Assembly (NCBI GenBank): GCA_050008495.1
Contig: JBEKMN010000003.1
Span: 62,001-126,000, forward strand
Direction: 5' to 3'
Origin: CAVROP01 sp050008495
GTDB lineage: Bacteria > Acidobacteriota > Terriglobia > UBA7540
DNA length: 64,000 nucleotides
Made by a program: the position numbers and the translations under genes. This document shows, one piece after another, positions 27,525 to 36,523 of this stretch (the stretch's first letter is position 1; every line of letters begins with the position of its first letter). The notes below the pieces were generated by a model, which saw only the letters and a program-made list of their open reading frames with translations, searched no databases and was not told the DNA's origin.

Positions 27525-28469
27525 TCATGCGAATAGCAGTGACCGGAGAACCTTCGAGTAAATCGGAACGGTCCCCTTCCATCTCTGGCGGACCCTGCCT
27601 AAAGGGCTCAACGAGAACAGAACGGCCAACGGCATTCTGAGACAAAGTGTTCCTGCCAAGGTTAACCGGAAGAGCAGAAACCGGCTAGGGCTGGAGTGCT
27701 TTCTGAAGAACCGAATAAGCCCCTCGAAATACATGCCTGCCCGTTCCGATCGCATGACTTTCTTGAAGGACGCGCCGCCGTAGTGAGTTATCTGGGCGTC
27801 CGGGATATACCACAACTTCCAGCCGGCCTTCTCAAGGCGATAGCACAGGTCGGTGTCTTCGAACAAGAAATAGAACCCTTCGTCGAAGAGGCCGACCGCC
27901 TCCAGGGCCTCCCGTCGCGCCAGGAGGCAGGCGCAGTCGATCTGTTCCGCCTCGCCGCCGCGGTTTTCATCGCGGCGATTAGTCAGCAAATCCCGCGTCA
28001 CGGGGAACTTCTCGAAAACGACATCAAGATTCAGAAGCTCTGAAACCACCCCGCGCAAGCGCGGAAACCGCTTGGGAGCGTTGCCCCGCTGGAATGACCC
28101 ATCGGCATTCAGGAATTTCGGCCCCACACCCCCCAGGCGCGGGTTGGCATTCATCGTGGCAATCAAAAGGCCGAGAACACCTGGGCGAAACTCCGTATCG
28201 TCGTTCAGAATCAATACGTATTTTCCGCTGCTGGCGCGAATGCCGATATTGTTGGCCTCCGAAAATCCCAGATTCTTTTCGTTGCGGATAACGCGGACCA
28301 GCGGAGACAGGCTCGCAGCTTTTTGAGGGCTGCCGTCTGTGGAGGCATTGTCAATGATGATAATTTCGGAAGCGATTCCTTCCCTTTGGATTTCCGCAAG
28401 GCAGGAAGCCACGCAGCGTGGGAGCAGATCGGGCTGATTGCGAGTCAAAATGCAGATTGACAGATCCAT
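27525..28469 (-). CDS. Glycosyltransferase family 2 (rhamnosyltransferase-like)
   Basis: 314 residues. N-terminal GT-A domain: LSICILTRNQPDLLPRCVAS, IIIDNASTDGSPQ, NLGFSEANNIGI and YVLILNDDTEFRPG with the DDT metal site. Then CACLLARREALEAVGLFDEGFYFLFEDTDLCYRL, the catalytic ED region, and a hydrophobic tail near the C-terminus. This NNIGI and FEDTDLCYR combination is characteristic of WbbL-like rhamnosyltransferases, which fits the rhamnose donors made in the locus. The assignment to rhamnose is inference. Confidence 0.9.
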   Translation of the reverse strand: MDLSICILTRNQPDLLPRCVASCLAEIQREGIASEIIIIDNASTDGSPQKAASLSPLVRVIRNEKNLGFSEANNIGIRASSGKYVLILNDDTEFRPGVLGLLIATMNANPRLGGVGPKFLNADGSFQRGNAPKRFPRLRGVVSELLNLDVVFEKFPVTRDLLTNRRDENRGGEAEQIDCACLLARREALEAVGLFDEGFYFLFEDTDLCYRLEKAGWKLWYIPDAQITHYGGASFKKVMRSERAGMYFEGLIRFFRKHSSPSRFLLFRLTLAGTLCLRMPLAVLFSLSPLGRVRQRWKGTVPIYSKVLRSLLFA

Positions 28470-28602
28470 CCTGGCTATAGTCCACGAAACGTTGGCGTCA
28501 TCAGAAAGGTCCGCCTCGGCAACTTCCCGACTGATGAAACGCCGCCTGCAGCAGGAAAGGGTTCATGTCCGCAAGGCCAAACTCGCCGTTCCGATGCGGC
28601 AT

Positions 28603-29562
28603 TCAGCGGACTGTCGCTTGGCCTTTTTCAGCCTTCCAAACCGAAGCATTGGATCGCCGTGCCGGCGACTTACAATAGGCGTAATACAAAGCACGGTAGG
28701 CGAACCGAGGAAGTGGGACATGCGTGTCCAGCAGGGGCTTGAGGGGAGCAAGAGCAAAAGCAAGCCGTCTCGCGAGAGACTTTCCGATCCGAATCCCTAA
28801 CGATTGCTGCCTTCGCGCAGCCCTTTCGGAAAAATAGACTCCGGCATCTTTGGTGCTAAGAACCCTTTCTGCCTCGGCCACCAGTTGTGCCCGGCGGCAA
28901 ACGTCCGCAAACGACACGAACTTGTGATGGTAGCCCACAGCGTTGGGATTGTAGAGCAAACGCAATCCCTTATTTGCCAAGCGGTAGCCGAGTTCATAGT
29001 CTTCATACCCGTAGGCTCGAAAGTCCTCATCGAATGTTCCGTGCTCTCGGAGGAACTTCGCTTTCAAGCTCAAGTTGCCCGTGGCGAAGAACTCGAAACC
29101 CAATTCCCTCCGCTTTGAGCATTCGCGTAAATTCAACATGGGACCGCCCATGATGAGCCAGTTCATGAACGGAGTAGGATGGACTGCCGGGTGCCATGGG
29201 ACGGAACCTAAGACCGCCACACACGGGTCAGGGTTTTGCCGGTGCCACTTCGAGTGTTCTTCAACGAGAGTGGGTGACGGTATTACATCGTCGTCGGTGA
29301 AAAGCAGAAGGTCTCCCCGGGCTTCTCTTATGGCCAGGTTGCGAGCCGAGCCGGCCCCGCGATGCTGCTGCCGGAAGTAACGAATCGGCACTGGCGACGC
29401 GTTGGCGATCTGCGAAACGACGAACGGGGTTTTGTCAGTGGATCCATCGTCACTCACAAGAATCTCGGAAATCTCTCCCAACGCTGTCTGTCCCAAGTAA
29501 GCTTCCAGCGCCCTCTGCAAATTCACCCATCGATTCATAGTTGGAATGATCACACTGAACAT
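28603..29562 (-). CDS. Glycosyltransferase family 2 with C-terminal galactosyltransferase-like region
   Basis: 319 residues. MFSVIIPTMNRWVNLQRAL, ILVSDDGSTDKTPFVV, RGAGSARNLAIREARGDLLLFTDDDVIPSP, then FFATGNLSLKAKFLREHGTFDEDFRAYGYEDYELGYRL; the last part matches the C-terminal glyco_transf_7 region that often follows the GT2 domain. The start is the ATG at 29562 behind AGGGG; an in-frame start at 29595 would add 11 residues. Lies between two other GT2 genes, all in the same direction. The 133-base gap downstream has no recognisable feature. Confidence 0.9.
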   Translation of the reverse strand: MFSVIIPTMNRWVNLQRALEAYLGQTALGEISEILVSDDGSTDKTPFVVSQIANASPVPIRYFRQQHRGAGSARNLAIREARGDLLLFTDDDVIPSPTLVEEHSKWHRQNPDPCVAVLGSVPWHPAVHPTPFMNWLIMGGPMLNLRECSKRRELGFEFFATGNLSLKAKFLREHGTFDEDFRAYGYEDYELGYRLANKGLRLLYNPNAVGYHHKFVSFADVCRRAQLVAEAERVLSTKDAGVYFSERAARRQQSLGIRIGKSLARRLAFALAPLKPLLDTHVPLPRFAYRALYYAYCKSPARRSNASVWKAEKGQATVR

Positions 29563-29608
29563 TTCAGTACCCCTGATGAGACTGGCCTGTGTCACAGCAT
29601 ATAACAGA

Positions 29609-30772
29609 TCAGTTCAACCCATCCGAGCAATGTCGAAGCCAGTTCACGTCAGTGAGTTTCTTCACAAAGCCGTAGATATCGTCCGGTAGGGGCGTGACTT
29701 GCCGGTGGAAGGTTCGAACCCGCTCGAGCGCCGTTCCTTTTAGCCCCCGTAACCTGTGTGAGGCCGAATAGAGCAGGAAACGGCTAGCGTGGAAAGGATG
29801 ATAACGCCGGATTTGCCGCCTTTTGCGCAAGATGTCCCACGTACTCAGTTTGTACCTGTACACAGTTGAATTGTCACGGAGGAGGACAGCCCACATGGCA
29901 TCATAGTTGAATGTCATGCCGCTATAGAAATCAGGGAACTTGTCCATGGCAAGCAAGAGGCTATCTGGAGTCAAATTCAGACCGATGGGAATCTCGGGGA
30001 AAAGAGTGGGATGGATCTTGTATCCTTCGTACTCCTGAATAAACTTGTCAAAGTACTCAAGGCGGCCGGACCTCTGATTAACCCCGCTATTAGACTTCTC
30101 CGACTGGCCCGCCACGGAGACATAGTGGCCAACATCGTGGGCCTTGCCGGCGAAAACCGGAACGGCCATTGATATGAAAACGTCCGGCTGAGTGGAATGG
30201 AACACTCGACCTGTGTTTTCTCGGATAGCATCGGGAATGCCTTTCGCCACGGCTGAGTGATACATGGAGGGGATGAGTGGGTCCCACAGTCCCTTTGAGG
30301 CGGACAATTTGGCCGCGTTCCTCAAATCAATCTCCGAGGGGCCATGCGGAGGCGGGAGACGGACGATGTTAGCGGGCTTGCCATCCATGGGCCAATTGTA
30401 AATAGGCCTTGGCCAGCAATAGGCGAGCGCACGCGTGGTCAATATGGAAGCTTCCAACTGGTCAAGCCCGCCTGGGACTATCGCGTCGTCGTCGCCGATG
30501 AACATAATGTAATCACCGGTGGCGCGAAGGAGGGCGAACTCCCAGTGATTGCTCATGGATAGGCGACGGCCAGGATTGATCAAATGCAGGCGCGGGTCGG
30601 AAAGACTTTTCACAACCTGCGCTGTATTGTCCTGGCTGAAATTATCGCTGACAATCACCTCAAAATTCCGGCTTCTCTGGTCGAGCGCCGTTCTGAGTGT
30701 ATACCCCAAGGTCTCGGCGCGTTCCCGGGTGGGAATGATAACTGAAAGCAGCGGATGGGTGCTGTCGCTCAA
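29609..30772 (-). CDS. Glycosyltransferase family 2
   Basis: 387 residues, GT-A fold at the N-terminus: LLSVIIPTRERAETLGYTLRT, EVIVSDNFSQDNTAQVV, and TGDYIMFIGDDDAIVPGGL with the DDD metal site. The C-terminal 150 residues do not match a motif I know. The start is a TTG with AGGG about 8 bases upstream; no better in-frame start is seen. It is followed after 46 bases by the next GT2 gene. The 172 bases upstream are without a clear signal. Confidence 0.88.
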   Translation of the reverse strand: MSDSTHPLLSVIIPTRERAETLGYTLRTALDQRSRNFEVIVSDNFSQDNTAQVVKSLSDPRLHLINPGRRLSMSNHWEFALLRATGDYIMFIGDDDAIVPGGLDQLEASILTTRALAYCWPRPIYNWPMDGKPANIVRLPPPHGPSEIDLRNAAKLSASKGLWDPLIPSMYHSAVAKGIPDAIRENTGRVFHSTQPDVFISMAVPVFAGKAHDVGHYVSVAGQSEKSNSGVNQRSGRLEYFDKFIQEYEGYKIHPTLFPEIPIGLNLTPDSLLLAMDKFPDFYSGMTFNYDAMWAVLLRDNSTVYRYKLSTWDILRKRRQIRRYHPFHASRFLLYSASHRLRGLKGTALERVRTFHRQVTPLPDDIYGFVKKLTDVNWLRHCSDGLN

Positions 30773-30944
30773 CGGTTGCCCTGCCCTCCATTAATTTCAG
30801 ACTTCAAAGTCGGAACCTTCGCGTTACCTGATCTCCCCTACTAAAATAGCCCCGGCCACGACCGTAGGTCAAGCCTGCCAATTTCAACAAGCTGCCTCTC
30901 GAATTGGCGAGTCGCCCCTGAGGAAGTGAATACGCGCCAAGCGC

Positions 30945-31736
30945 TTACGGCTTGAAAATCAGACCTTGACCGGTAGGCAACACCAGAACCCTCACACCCT
31001 TCCGGGCGGCAAAGCGGTCGAATGCTAACTTCTGCTCGTAATGTGCGTCCCAACCGTAGTCGTCCAGCACCACTACGGCGCCGGGGACCAATTTGTCCCA
31101 GAAGTACTCAGCGGCGGCGATCTCAGGGGCCACACAGTTCATGTCAATAGAGAGGTAGCATACCTTCGATGCTTTCACCAGAGGCAATGTCTCCGGAACC
31201 ACACCTCGCACGATGACGACGGGCATACCCTCGAACGTTTTGCACACTGCTTCGTAGCACTCCTCATACTTGAACCATTTCCCGGCTCCGATTCCCCGCC
31301 CCCGCTCGGCATCAGAAATCAAGCTTTCTTCCAGCCCGCGGAATGTGTCGAGCAGATAGAAAGTCTTGCCGAGTTTGGGGAAATCGACGAAGTGCATGAC
31401 GGCGCGCGAGAAGCCGCCTCGATTCACTCCGCATTCCACAAAGTCGCCCTCGAGGCGGCTCGCTCTGTCGGCCGCCCAGCACAACACATGGATACGCCAG
31501 TGGATTCGGGCATCCTTCCATGACCCGGTTTGCTCCCCCAGTCGATACGCTTCGGCAAAGCGTGGGTCGTTGATAAAGTCACAATTCGTGACCGTGGCCA
31601 AGCCGTCCTGGTTATAGGTGAGCGATCCTGGAATTAACTCCCAAGGACATCCCGGCATATGCTTCAGCAGCCACCCCGCCGCGCCCAGAACCTCCTTCTT
31701 TAGCCACCGGCCTCGCTCCAACAGGAATCGTTTCAC
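30945..31736 (-). CDS. TylF/MycF family O-methyltransferase
   Basis: 263 residues of the macrocin O-methyltransferase family (TylF, PF05711 type). GDFVECGVNRGGFSRAVMHF is the SAM-binding glycine motif as it appears in this family, FYLLDTFRGLEE the second, CYLSIDMNCVAPEIAAAEYF and GAVVVLDDYGWDAHYEQK hold the metal and sugar-binding acidic residues (D and DD). Family members methylate sugar hydroxyls of antibiotics and of surface glycans. Starts at GTG. Together with the FkbM and CmcI-type genes nearby it suggests a polymer with several O-methyl groups. Confidence 0.9.
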   Translation of the reverse strand: MKRFLLERGRWLKKEVLGAAGWLLKHMPGCPWELIPGSLTYNQDGLATVTNCDFINDPRFAEAYRLGEQTGSWKDARIHWRIHVLCWAADRASRLEGDFVECGVNRGGFSRAVMHFVDFPKLGKTFYLLDTFRGLEESLISDAERGRGIGAGKWFKYEECYEAVCKTFEGMPVVIVRGVVPETLPLVKASKVCYLSIDMNCVAPEIAAAEYFWDKLVPGAVVVLDDYGWDAHYEQKLAFDRFAARKGVRVLVLPTGQGLIFKP

Positions 31737-31784
31737 AGTGCAAGCGCCTTACGGAATAACCATAGACACCCGGCTTCCCAGTAC

Positions 31785-33302
31785 TTAAATCAGGGATCTC
31801 GCTGGCGCCGGCTTCGGGAAGTTCATGCGTCGCAATGCCTCGCGCACCTCATCACCCAGCAACCGGTAAGCGGCCGCCCCATACGCGGCAGAAGCAAAGA
31901 AGTAGCCTAGAACCACCGACAGAATCGTCGAAGGCCCAACTAAGGTGATCATAGCCCACGTACCGCCGTAGGTCAAGCCGGCCAGCCCGAAGACCTTGAA
32001 CACGTGGACATACCATTTCCAGGCAGGCATGTCCAGGCATTCCGAACATGCGCGGGGTACGAAATACGCGTAGGCGAAGAGGTGGTAGAAGATCCAGGAG
32101 AACCCTGCCCCGGCGATCCCAAATCTGTACACAAGCCACCCCGTCACCGGCAAAACGGCGAACAGAGCGTAGTAGGCTGTCCGGGCGGCGATTTGAGGCT
32201 TGCCCACTGCAAGCGTGAAGACGTAGGGGATACTCAGTGTTGCATTCATGCAAAAACCGATACTCAAGAACGTGACCGGCCAAATCAGCATCTGCGCCGC
32301 TTGCGCATTGAGTACGAAAGTGAAGAGAGGGCGAGCGGCAAATGGAATGGCTGCGAATAAAGGCATGATCGCATAGCAGAGAAGATCCTGCAACTTGCCG
32401 TACTGGCGCATAAGCCCGTCCCGATCGCCTTGCTTGTGTAAGGCGGAAAAGGAAGGGAAAACCGCCTGGGAAACCGAAGCCGTCACCACCATCCCTCGCG
32501 AAACGCCGCTGTAGGCCATGCCGTAATACCCGAATATCCCCAGCGGGAGAAGCTTGCTCACGATGGCTTTATCGGTTTGCGTGTGAACGATAGAGAGGAT
32601 CGTGATCCCAGCAAGCCGAAACGAAAAAGCGGCATTGCGATGGATCACTGAAGTGGAAATGCTTGGAATAAACGCGCGCGCGCCGAAGAAATGGGCGCAC
32701 ACGCTGAGGTAAAGGACCAGGCCAAAAAGGTAGCAGGCTGCCATCCACAAGGTGACCTGAAGCAATCCGCCTCCCAAAAAGAGGACAATGATGGCGCCAA
32801 ACTGCTGCAGGGCGCTGGCGGCCACGTCGATGAGATTGATGAATTCCATGCGTTGGATGCCGCGCAGAATGCTGGCACAGAACGAGCGAGGCAGCGCCAG
32901 GAGGGTGGCGATTCCGAGCAGACGCAGAACCGTGGTGGCGGCAGAAGGGCTGAGCGTATCCAGGTTGATCCACTTGGTGACGAGCCAGGGAGCCGCCGCG
33001 TAAAGCGCCACTGCCGCCAAGGCGTAGAGACCCCAATAAAACGAGGAGGCGGTTTGAAGCAGGCGTCTTATATACGCCGGGTCATCTTCATGAAAGGCAG
33101 CGACTTCACGAACCGTGGTTTCGTTGATTCCCAGAGCCAAAAGCGCGGTGAGAAGGGCGTTCAGGGTGAAGGTGAAATAGATGATGCCCAGGGCATCTTG
33201 GCCCAATCGCCTGAAGATGAACTTAACCGCCACAAAGCTCAGGACGATCGTGATACCCTGGCCAACCACATTGTAAAGAATATTTTTGGAAACCCTTGAC
33301 AT
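31785..33302 (-). CDS. Oligosaccharide flippase 2 (Wzx-like)
   Basis: 505 residues with about fourteen membrane helices. The N-terminus KNILYNVVGQGITIVLSFVAVKFIFRRLGQDALGIIYFTF is the usual first-helix pattern of oligosaccharide flippases (RLGxxxxGxxxF). ATG start. It lies among methyltransferase genes rather than beside a polymerase. Having a second flippase suggests either two different lipid-linked units or retention after fusion of two loci. Confidence 0.87.
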   Translation of the reverse strand: MSRVSKNILYNVVGQGITIVLSFVAVKFIFRRLGQDALGIIYFTFTLNALLTALLALGINETTVREVAAFHEDDPAYIRRLLQTASSFYWGLYALAAVALYAAAPWLVTKWINLDTLSPSAATTVLRLLGIATLLALPRSFCASILRGIQRMEFINLIDVAASALQQFGAIIVLFLGGGLLQVTLWMAACYLFGLVLYLSVCAHFFGARAFIPSISTSVIHRNAAFSFRLAGITILSIVHTQTDKAIVSKLLPLGIFGYYGMAYSGVSRGMVVTASVSQAVFPSFSALHKQGDRDGLMRQYGKLQDLLCYAIMPLFAAIPFAARPLFTFVLNAQAAQMLIWPVTFLSIGFCMNATLSIPYVFTLAVGKPQIAARTAYYALFAVLPVTGWLVYRFGIAGAGFSWIFYHLFAYAYFVPRACSECLDMPAWKWYVHVFKVFGLAGLTYGGTWAMITLVGPSTILSVVLGYFFASAAYGAAAYRLLGDEVREALRRMNFPKPAPARSLI

Positions 33303-33325
33303 TCAACCGCCTTGAGCTTGTCGCA

Positions 33326-34084
33326 TCACCTTCGGCGTAAGTACGCGTCCGGCCAATACGTCACCCCGAGCCGAGTCGGCTCCGGATCGAGCTCGAATTC
33401 AGGGTGCTCGGCCAGGAATTCATGCGCTGCTGCCTTAGGATTATCTCGCGTCCAATTCGGCTTCCCGCCCGGCACGTCGTCGAGGTCCTCCATGATGCCA
33501 TCGGAAGCCACGATGTAGCTTCCGGAGGAGACCAGCGGACCGTAGAGCTCGAGCTCCTCCCGGACATGTTTTTTGGAGTGGTTTGAATCCAGAATCACCA
33601 TCACCTTCTCATCCGGTGAGAGCAGTTTGTGTACCTCTTGAAGGGTCTCGGGCGCGACGGAGTTCCCCTCGATCAAGGTTATTCGCTTCTTGAGGGGATG
33701 GCCCGCGATGGCCTTACGGTTGTGCGCCCTGATCTCAATGTCGATGGAGATCACGCGGCCTCGTCCCAGGACTTCCAGCAGACTTGCATAAAACACGCTC
33801 GAGCCGCCATGCGCCACACCGGTCTCGATGATCACCTGGGGCTCGACCTTGACGATCAACTCCTGAATCCTAACCAGGTCTTCCGGCAATTGAATTACCG
33901 GGCGTCCCATCCAGGTGAAGTTGTACGAGTATTTCGCCGCCCAACCTGCCTTTATCCACAGCCTGGAAATAGCCCGGAAAGCTTCGGGGCTGTAAAGAGG
34001 TAACGTTTGCGATTGATTATCCGCATATGTTACCGAGAGACTCTGACTCGCCAAATCTGCAGTCAGGCTTCGAATCTTCTTCAC
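33326..34084 (-). CDS. Cephalosporin-hydroxylase family (CmcI-like) methyltransferase
   Basis: 252 residues. VIIETGVAHGGSSVFYASLLE is the SAM motif with the TGxxxGGS form typical of the CmcI/rhamnosyl O-methyltransferase family (PF04989), followed by GRVISIDIEIRAHN, MVILDSNHSKKHVREELELY and YIVASDGIMEDLD, which carry the conserved metal-binding acidic and His residues. Despite the family name, characterised relatives in glycan synthesis are O-methyltransferases for rhamnose. I place the start at the GTG at 34084 (GGAGG five bases ahead), one codon inside the TTG-started frame. Confidence 0.88.
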   Translation of the reverse strand: MKKIRSLTADLASQSLSVTYADNQSQTLPLYSPEAFRAISRLWIKAGWAAKYSYNFTWMGRPVIQLPEDLVRIQELIVKVEPQVIIETGVAHGGSSVFYASLLEVLGRGRVISIDIEIRAHNRKAIAGHPLKKRITLIEGNSVAPETLQEVHKLLSPDEKVMVILDSNHSKKHVREELELYGPLVSSGSYIVASDGIMEDLDDVPGGKPNWTRDNPKAAAHEFLAEHPEFELDPEPTRLGVTYWPDAYLRRR

Positions 34085-34144
34085 CAACCCTCCTTCCGCC
34101 CACGCCGCTGCGCCTTCGCCCTCTGGAATATAGCCATCCTCACC

Positions 34145-35323
34145 CTACAACTGCAGGATGGGAATGTCGAGACTCATCTGCGATAGCATGATTCTGTTCT
34201 CTTCCAGATAATTGGGGTTCATATTCACGATTCCGGCGATGCGCCCGTTCCTGTCTTTCAGGTACTCAGGGGGCACGATGGGATGCCCGGTTCCCGGCAC
34301 ATACTTCCCCTGCTTGGCGGGATTAATGTCAATGAGGAAGCGAATGCGCTGATTCTGAGGGTCCATAACGTTCGCTAACGTTGTGCCTTTGGCAGCTGCC
34401 CCCCAAATCGCGCAACCCCCCGCTTGCGAAAAAGCATCAATCTTCTCTTCGCACGCTTTCATACGCTGCTCGACTCTGGCCAGGAACGCTTGGATTCTCG
34501 TCCATAACTCAGGTAGGGCCCGCGGCCGAGGTTTTCCCTGTGTGCTGCCGGTTGGAGCAGGTCTGGCTTCGATGTGCAGGTACTGCTCGTCGAACGCCGG
34601 GCCCGCCTCGAGGACGTGAAATCCCGTCTGCTCAAAGGCCCAGGCAAGGCTCTCCGCCGTGAAATAAGAGCAATGCTCATAGAACAAATCCCAGAATGAT
34701 AAAGAATTGAGAGTCCAAGGAAGCGCCGGAGTCTCGAAGAATACGATTGAGTTCAGCCGGTCCCCTATTGCTTTTCGAACAGCCCTGAGCATCTCCAAAG
34801 GTGATTGCACGTGCTCAATGACATGACGGCAGCAAACAAAATCGGGAGCGTAGTGCGTCTGTTGTGAATCGTAAAAACCCCGGACGAACTGCACCGCTCC
34901 GCCCTCAATGGTCTCCGGGCCGACGTAGGTTGGGTCGAAACCAATGCCGCGGTTTCTGCCATCTTTGCAAAGCTGGCGAAGAAAATCTCCTTTCCCACAA
35001 CCAACCTCAATGACCACCTTATCGCGAAGGCCATACTTCGTCACCAGAGAACTCCCCAACTGGGAAAGGTATTGCCGGAAGTAGGGAGAGCAGGTCTGGG
35101 TGTTCTCGTAAGCCGCAGAGTAGCTGAGACATCCTGGATCGAATGCTGAGTTGAAGACGAATCCGCAGTCCGGGCAGAACGCCAGGAGAAGGTCGCCGCG
35201 TCGAAACTGGCGTGCCTCCTCAGCGCTTGGGCAGGCCCGGTTTTGGTGAACCGGGACGCCTCGGCGCTCGAAAAAGAGCCGCGGGAACAGGTTCGCACAA
35301 AGCGGGCAAGCGCGCATGGTCAT
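34145..35323 (-). CDS. Sugar C-methyltransferase (zinc-finger, SAM and C-terminal domains)
   Basis: 392 residues in three parts. The N-terminal zinc-binding part has CPLC at 6-9 and CPDC around residue 50; the SAM domain has VVIEVGCGKGDFLRQL near residue 105 and CCRHVIEHV; the C-terminal domain has CAIWGAAAKGTTLANVM. This order (PF08421, methyltransf_11, PF08484) is that of C-3 methyltransferases such as TylC3, which act on nucleoside-diphosphate 4-keto-6-deoxy sugars and make branched-chain sugars. It belongs to the rfbF/3,5-epimerase/SDR segment and would normally use the 4-keto sugar made by the dehydratase whose gene is truncated at 37.1 kb. Confidence 0.88.
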   Translation of the reverse strand: MTMRACPLCANLFPRLFFERRGVPVHQNRACPSAEEARQFRRGDLLLAFCPDCGFVFNSAFDPGCLSYSAAYENTQTCSPYFRQYLSQLGSSLVTKYGLRDKVVIEVGCGKGDFLRQLCKDGRNRGIGFDPTYVGPETIEGGAVQFVRGFYDSQQTHYAPDFVCCRHVIEHVQSPLEMLRAVRKAIGDRLNSIVFFETPALPWTLNSLSFWDLFYEHCSYFTAESLAWAFEQTGFHVLEAGPAFDEQYLHIEARPAPTGSTQGKPRPRALPELWTRIQAFLARVEQRMKACEEKIDAFSQAGGCAIWGAAAKGTTLANVMDPQNQRIRFLIDINPAKQGKYVPGTGHPIVPPEYLKDRNGRIAGIVNMNPNYLEENRIMLSQMSLDIPILQL

Positions 35324-35337
35324 GGACCTTTAGACGT

Positions 35338-35461
35338 TCCCACCACCCCCTACCCCCTCCTTACCAAGGACGGGAATCAGCACCAGCCAGTGTGTTCTGA
35401 ACAAGAAGGAGAACAACTCCCGACTCCCCTTCTCGTTGAAGAGGGGCAGGGGGTGGTGGTG
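35338..35461. repeat. Long inverted repeat filling the gap upstream of the C-methyltransferase
   Basis: Left arm at 35341 begins CACCACCCCCTACCCCCTCC; right arm at 35441-35460 reads GAGGGGCAGGGGGTGGTGGT, its close complement. Between the arms are AAGGACGGGAATC and smaller repeats. It resembles a dispersed extragenic element rather than a terminator, as there is no T tract. Confidence 0.6.
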
Positions 35462-35465
35462 CCCG

Positions 35466-36386
35466 CTAATGCCCTACTCGTGCTCTCCACCACTCACAGG
35501 TATTTCTCAAGCCCTCCTCGAGCGTGAAGGAGGGCTTCCACCCGATCACCTTGGCCAGCCTTCGAACGTCCGCAACCAATAACGGCGCCTCCTGGGGATC
35601 GGCGGGCAAAGCTCCCAACGCGAGATTTTCTTCCCGGTTCAGATAGTGTGCGATGGTTTCGACGATTTTCCGAAGCTTCACGGGTTGCCCCGAGCCGACG
35701 TTCACCGGACCGCAAAACTCGCTTCTTGCGATGGCCCAAAGCGCCGAAACGACATCTTCAACATGAAGGTAATCGCGGATTTGCTCGCCGTGTGTGCACT
35801 TGGCCACTTGTCCGTTCAGCAGCGCCAGGATAATGGCAGGAACCAGTCGTACCTCAGCTTCCGCGGGGCCATAAAGATGGAAGATGCGCGCCCAGGCAAA
35901 CTGCATGGCCGTTTTCTGGCAGTATGCCTGCAGAATCTCGCGGGTGGCATTCTTACACACGCCATACAGGCTGCTAGGCCGGCGAGGCGTAATGTCTTCG
36001 GAGAGGAAGCCGTAATCCGAATCGTACTCGTAGCCCGTGCCAATTCCTACGAATCTCTTGCACCCTGAATGAGCCAACGCCTGGGCCAGCCTGAGACTCA
36101 TAGCGACACAGTCGAGGTTCTCAGGGGCCATCCAAAACTTACCCGTCGTGACATACCACGCGAGATGCACGGCGCAGTCGGGGTGGACGGTGGACACAAG
36201 TTCTTGAACTGCACGCGCGTCGCGTAAGTCCACGGGCATGACCGACACGCGGTTCAAGATATCGGAAAGCCGGTCTGTTGATTCACCGGGAGAAGTCACT
36301 GCCCAAACCGAATTACCTTCGCCAGCGATTCGGCGCGTCAAATGCGAGCCAATGAATCCGGCTGCGCCGGTCACCAGCACTTTCAT
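35466..36386 (-). CDS. NAD-dependent epimerase/dehydratase (4-keto sugar reductase-like)
   Basis: A 306-residue extended SDR. VLVTGAAGFIGSHLTRRI is the cofactor motif, FVGIGTGYEYD replaces the common SST(x)YG strand, and SLYGVCKNATREIL provides the catalytic Tyr and Lys. It is followed by FHLYGPAE and RDYLHVEDVV. Its position between the 3,5-epimerase and the C-methyltransferase suggests it is the final 4-ketoreductase of the CDP-linked (or dTDP-linked) branched deoxysugar. Exact reaction unknown. Confidence 0.82.
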   Translation of the reverse strand: MKVLVTGAAGFIGSHLTRRIAGEGNSVWAVTSPGESTDRLSDILNRVSVMPVDLRDARAVQELVSTVHPDCAVHLAWYVTTGKFWMAPENLDCVAMSLRLAQALAHSGCKRFVGIGTGYEYDSDYGFLSEDITPRRPSSLYGVCKNATREILQAYCQKTAMQFAWARIFHLYGPAEAEVRLVPAIILALLNGQVAKCTHGEQIRDYLHVEDVVSALWAIARSEFCGPVNVGSGQPVKLRKIVETIAHYLNREENLALGALPADPQEAPLLVADVRRLAKVIGWKPSFTLEEGLRNTCEWWRARVGH

Positions 36387-36523
36387 GGTTGTTTACACCC
36401 TTTAACCTTAGGCGCTAAACCCATCACCTTGCCCTCTGCTCCGCCGGCGACGCAGCCACGACCGTCGTGGCCGAACGAACACCACTCCGCCCATGGCGCA
36501 GCCGGAGCATGGGGCCGACCCAC

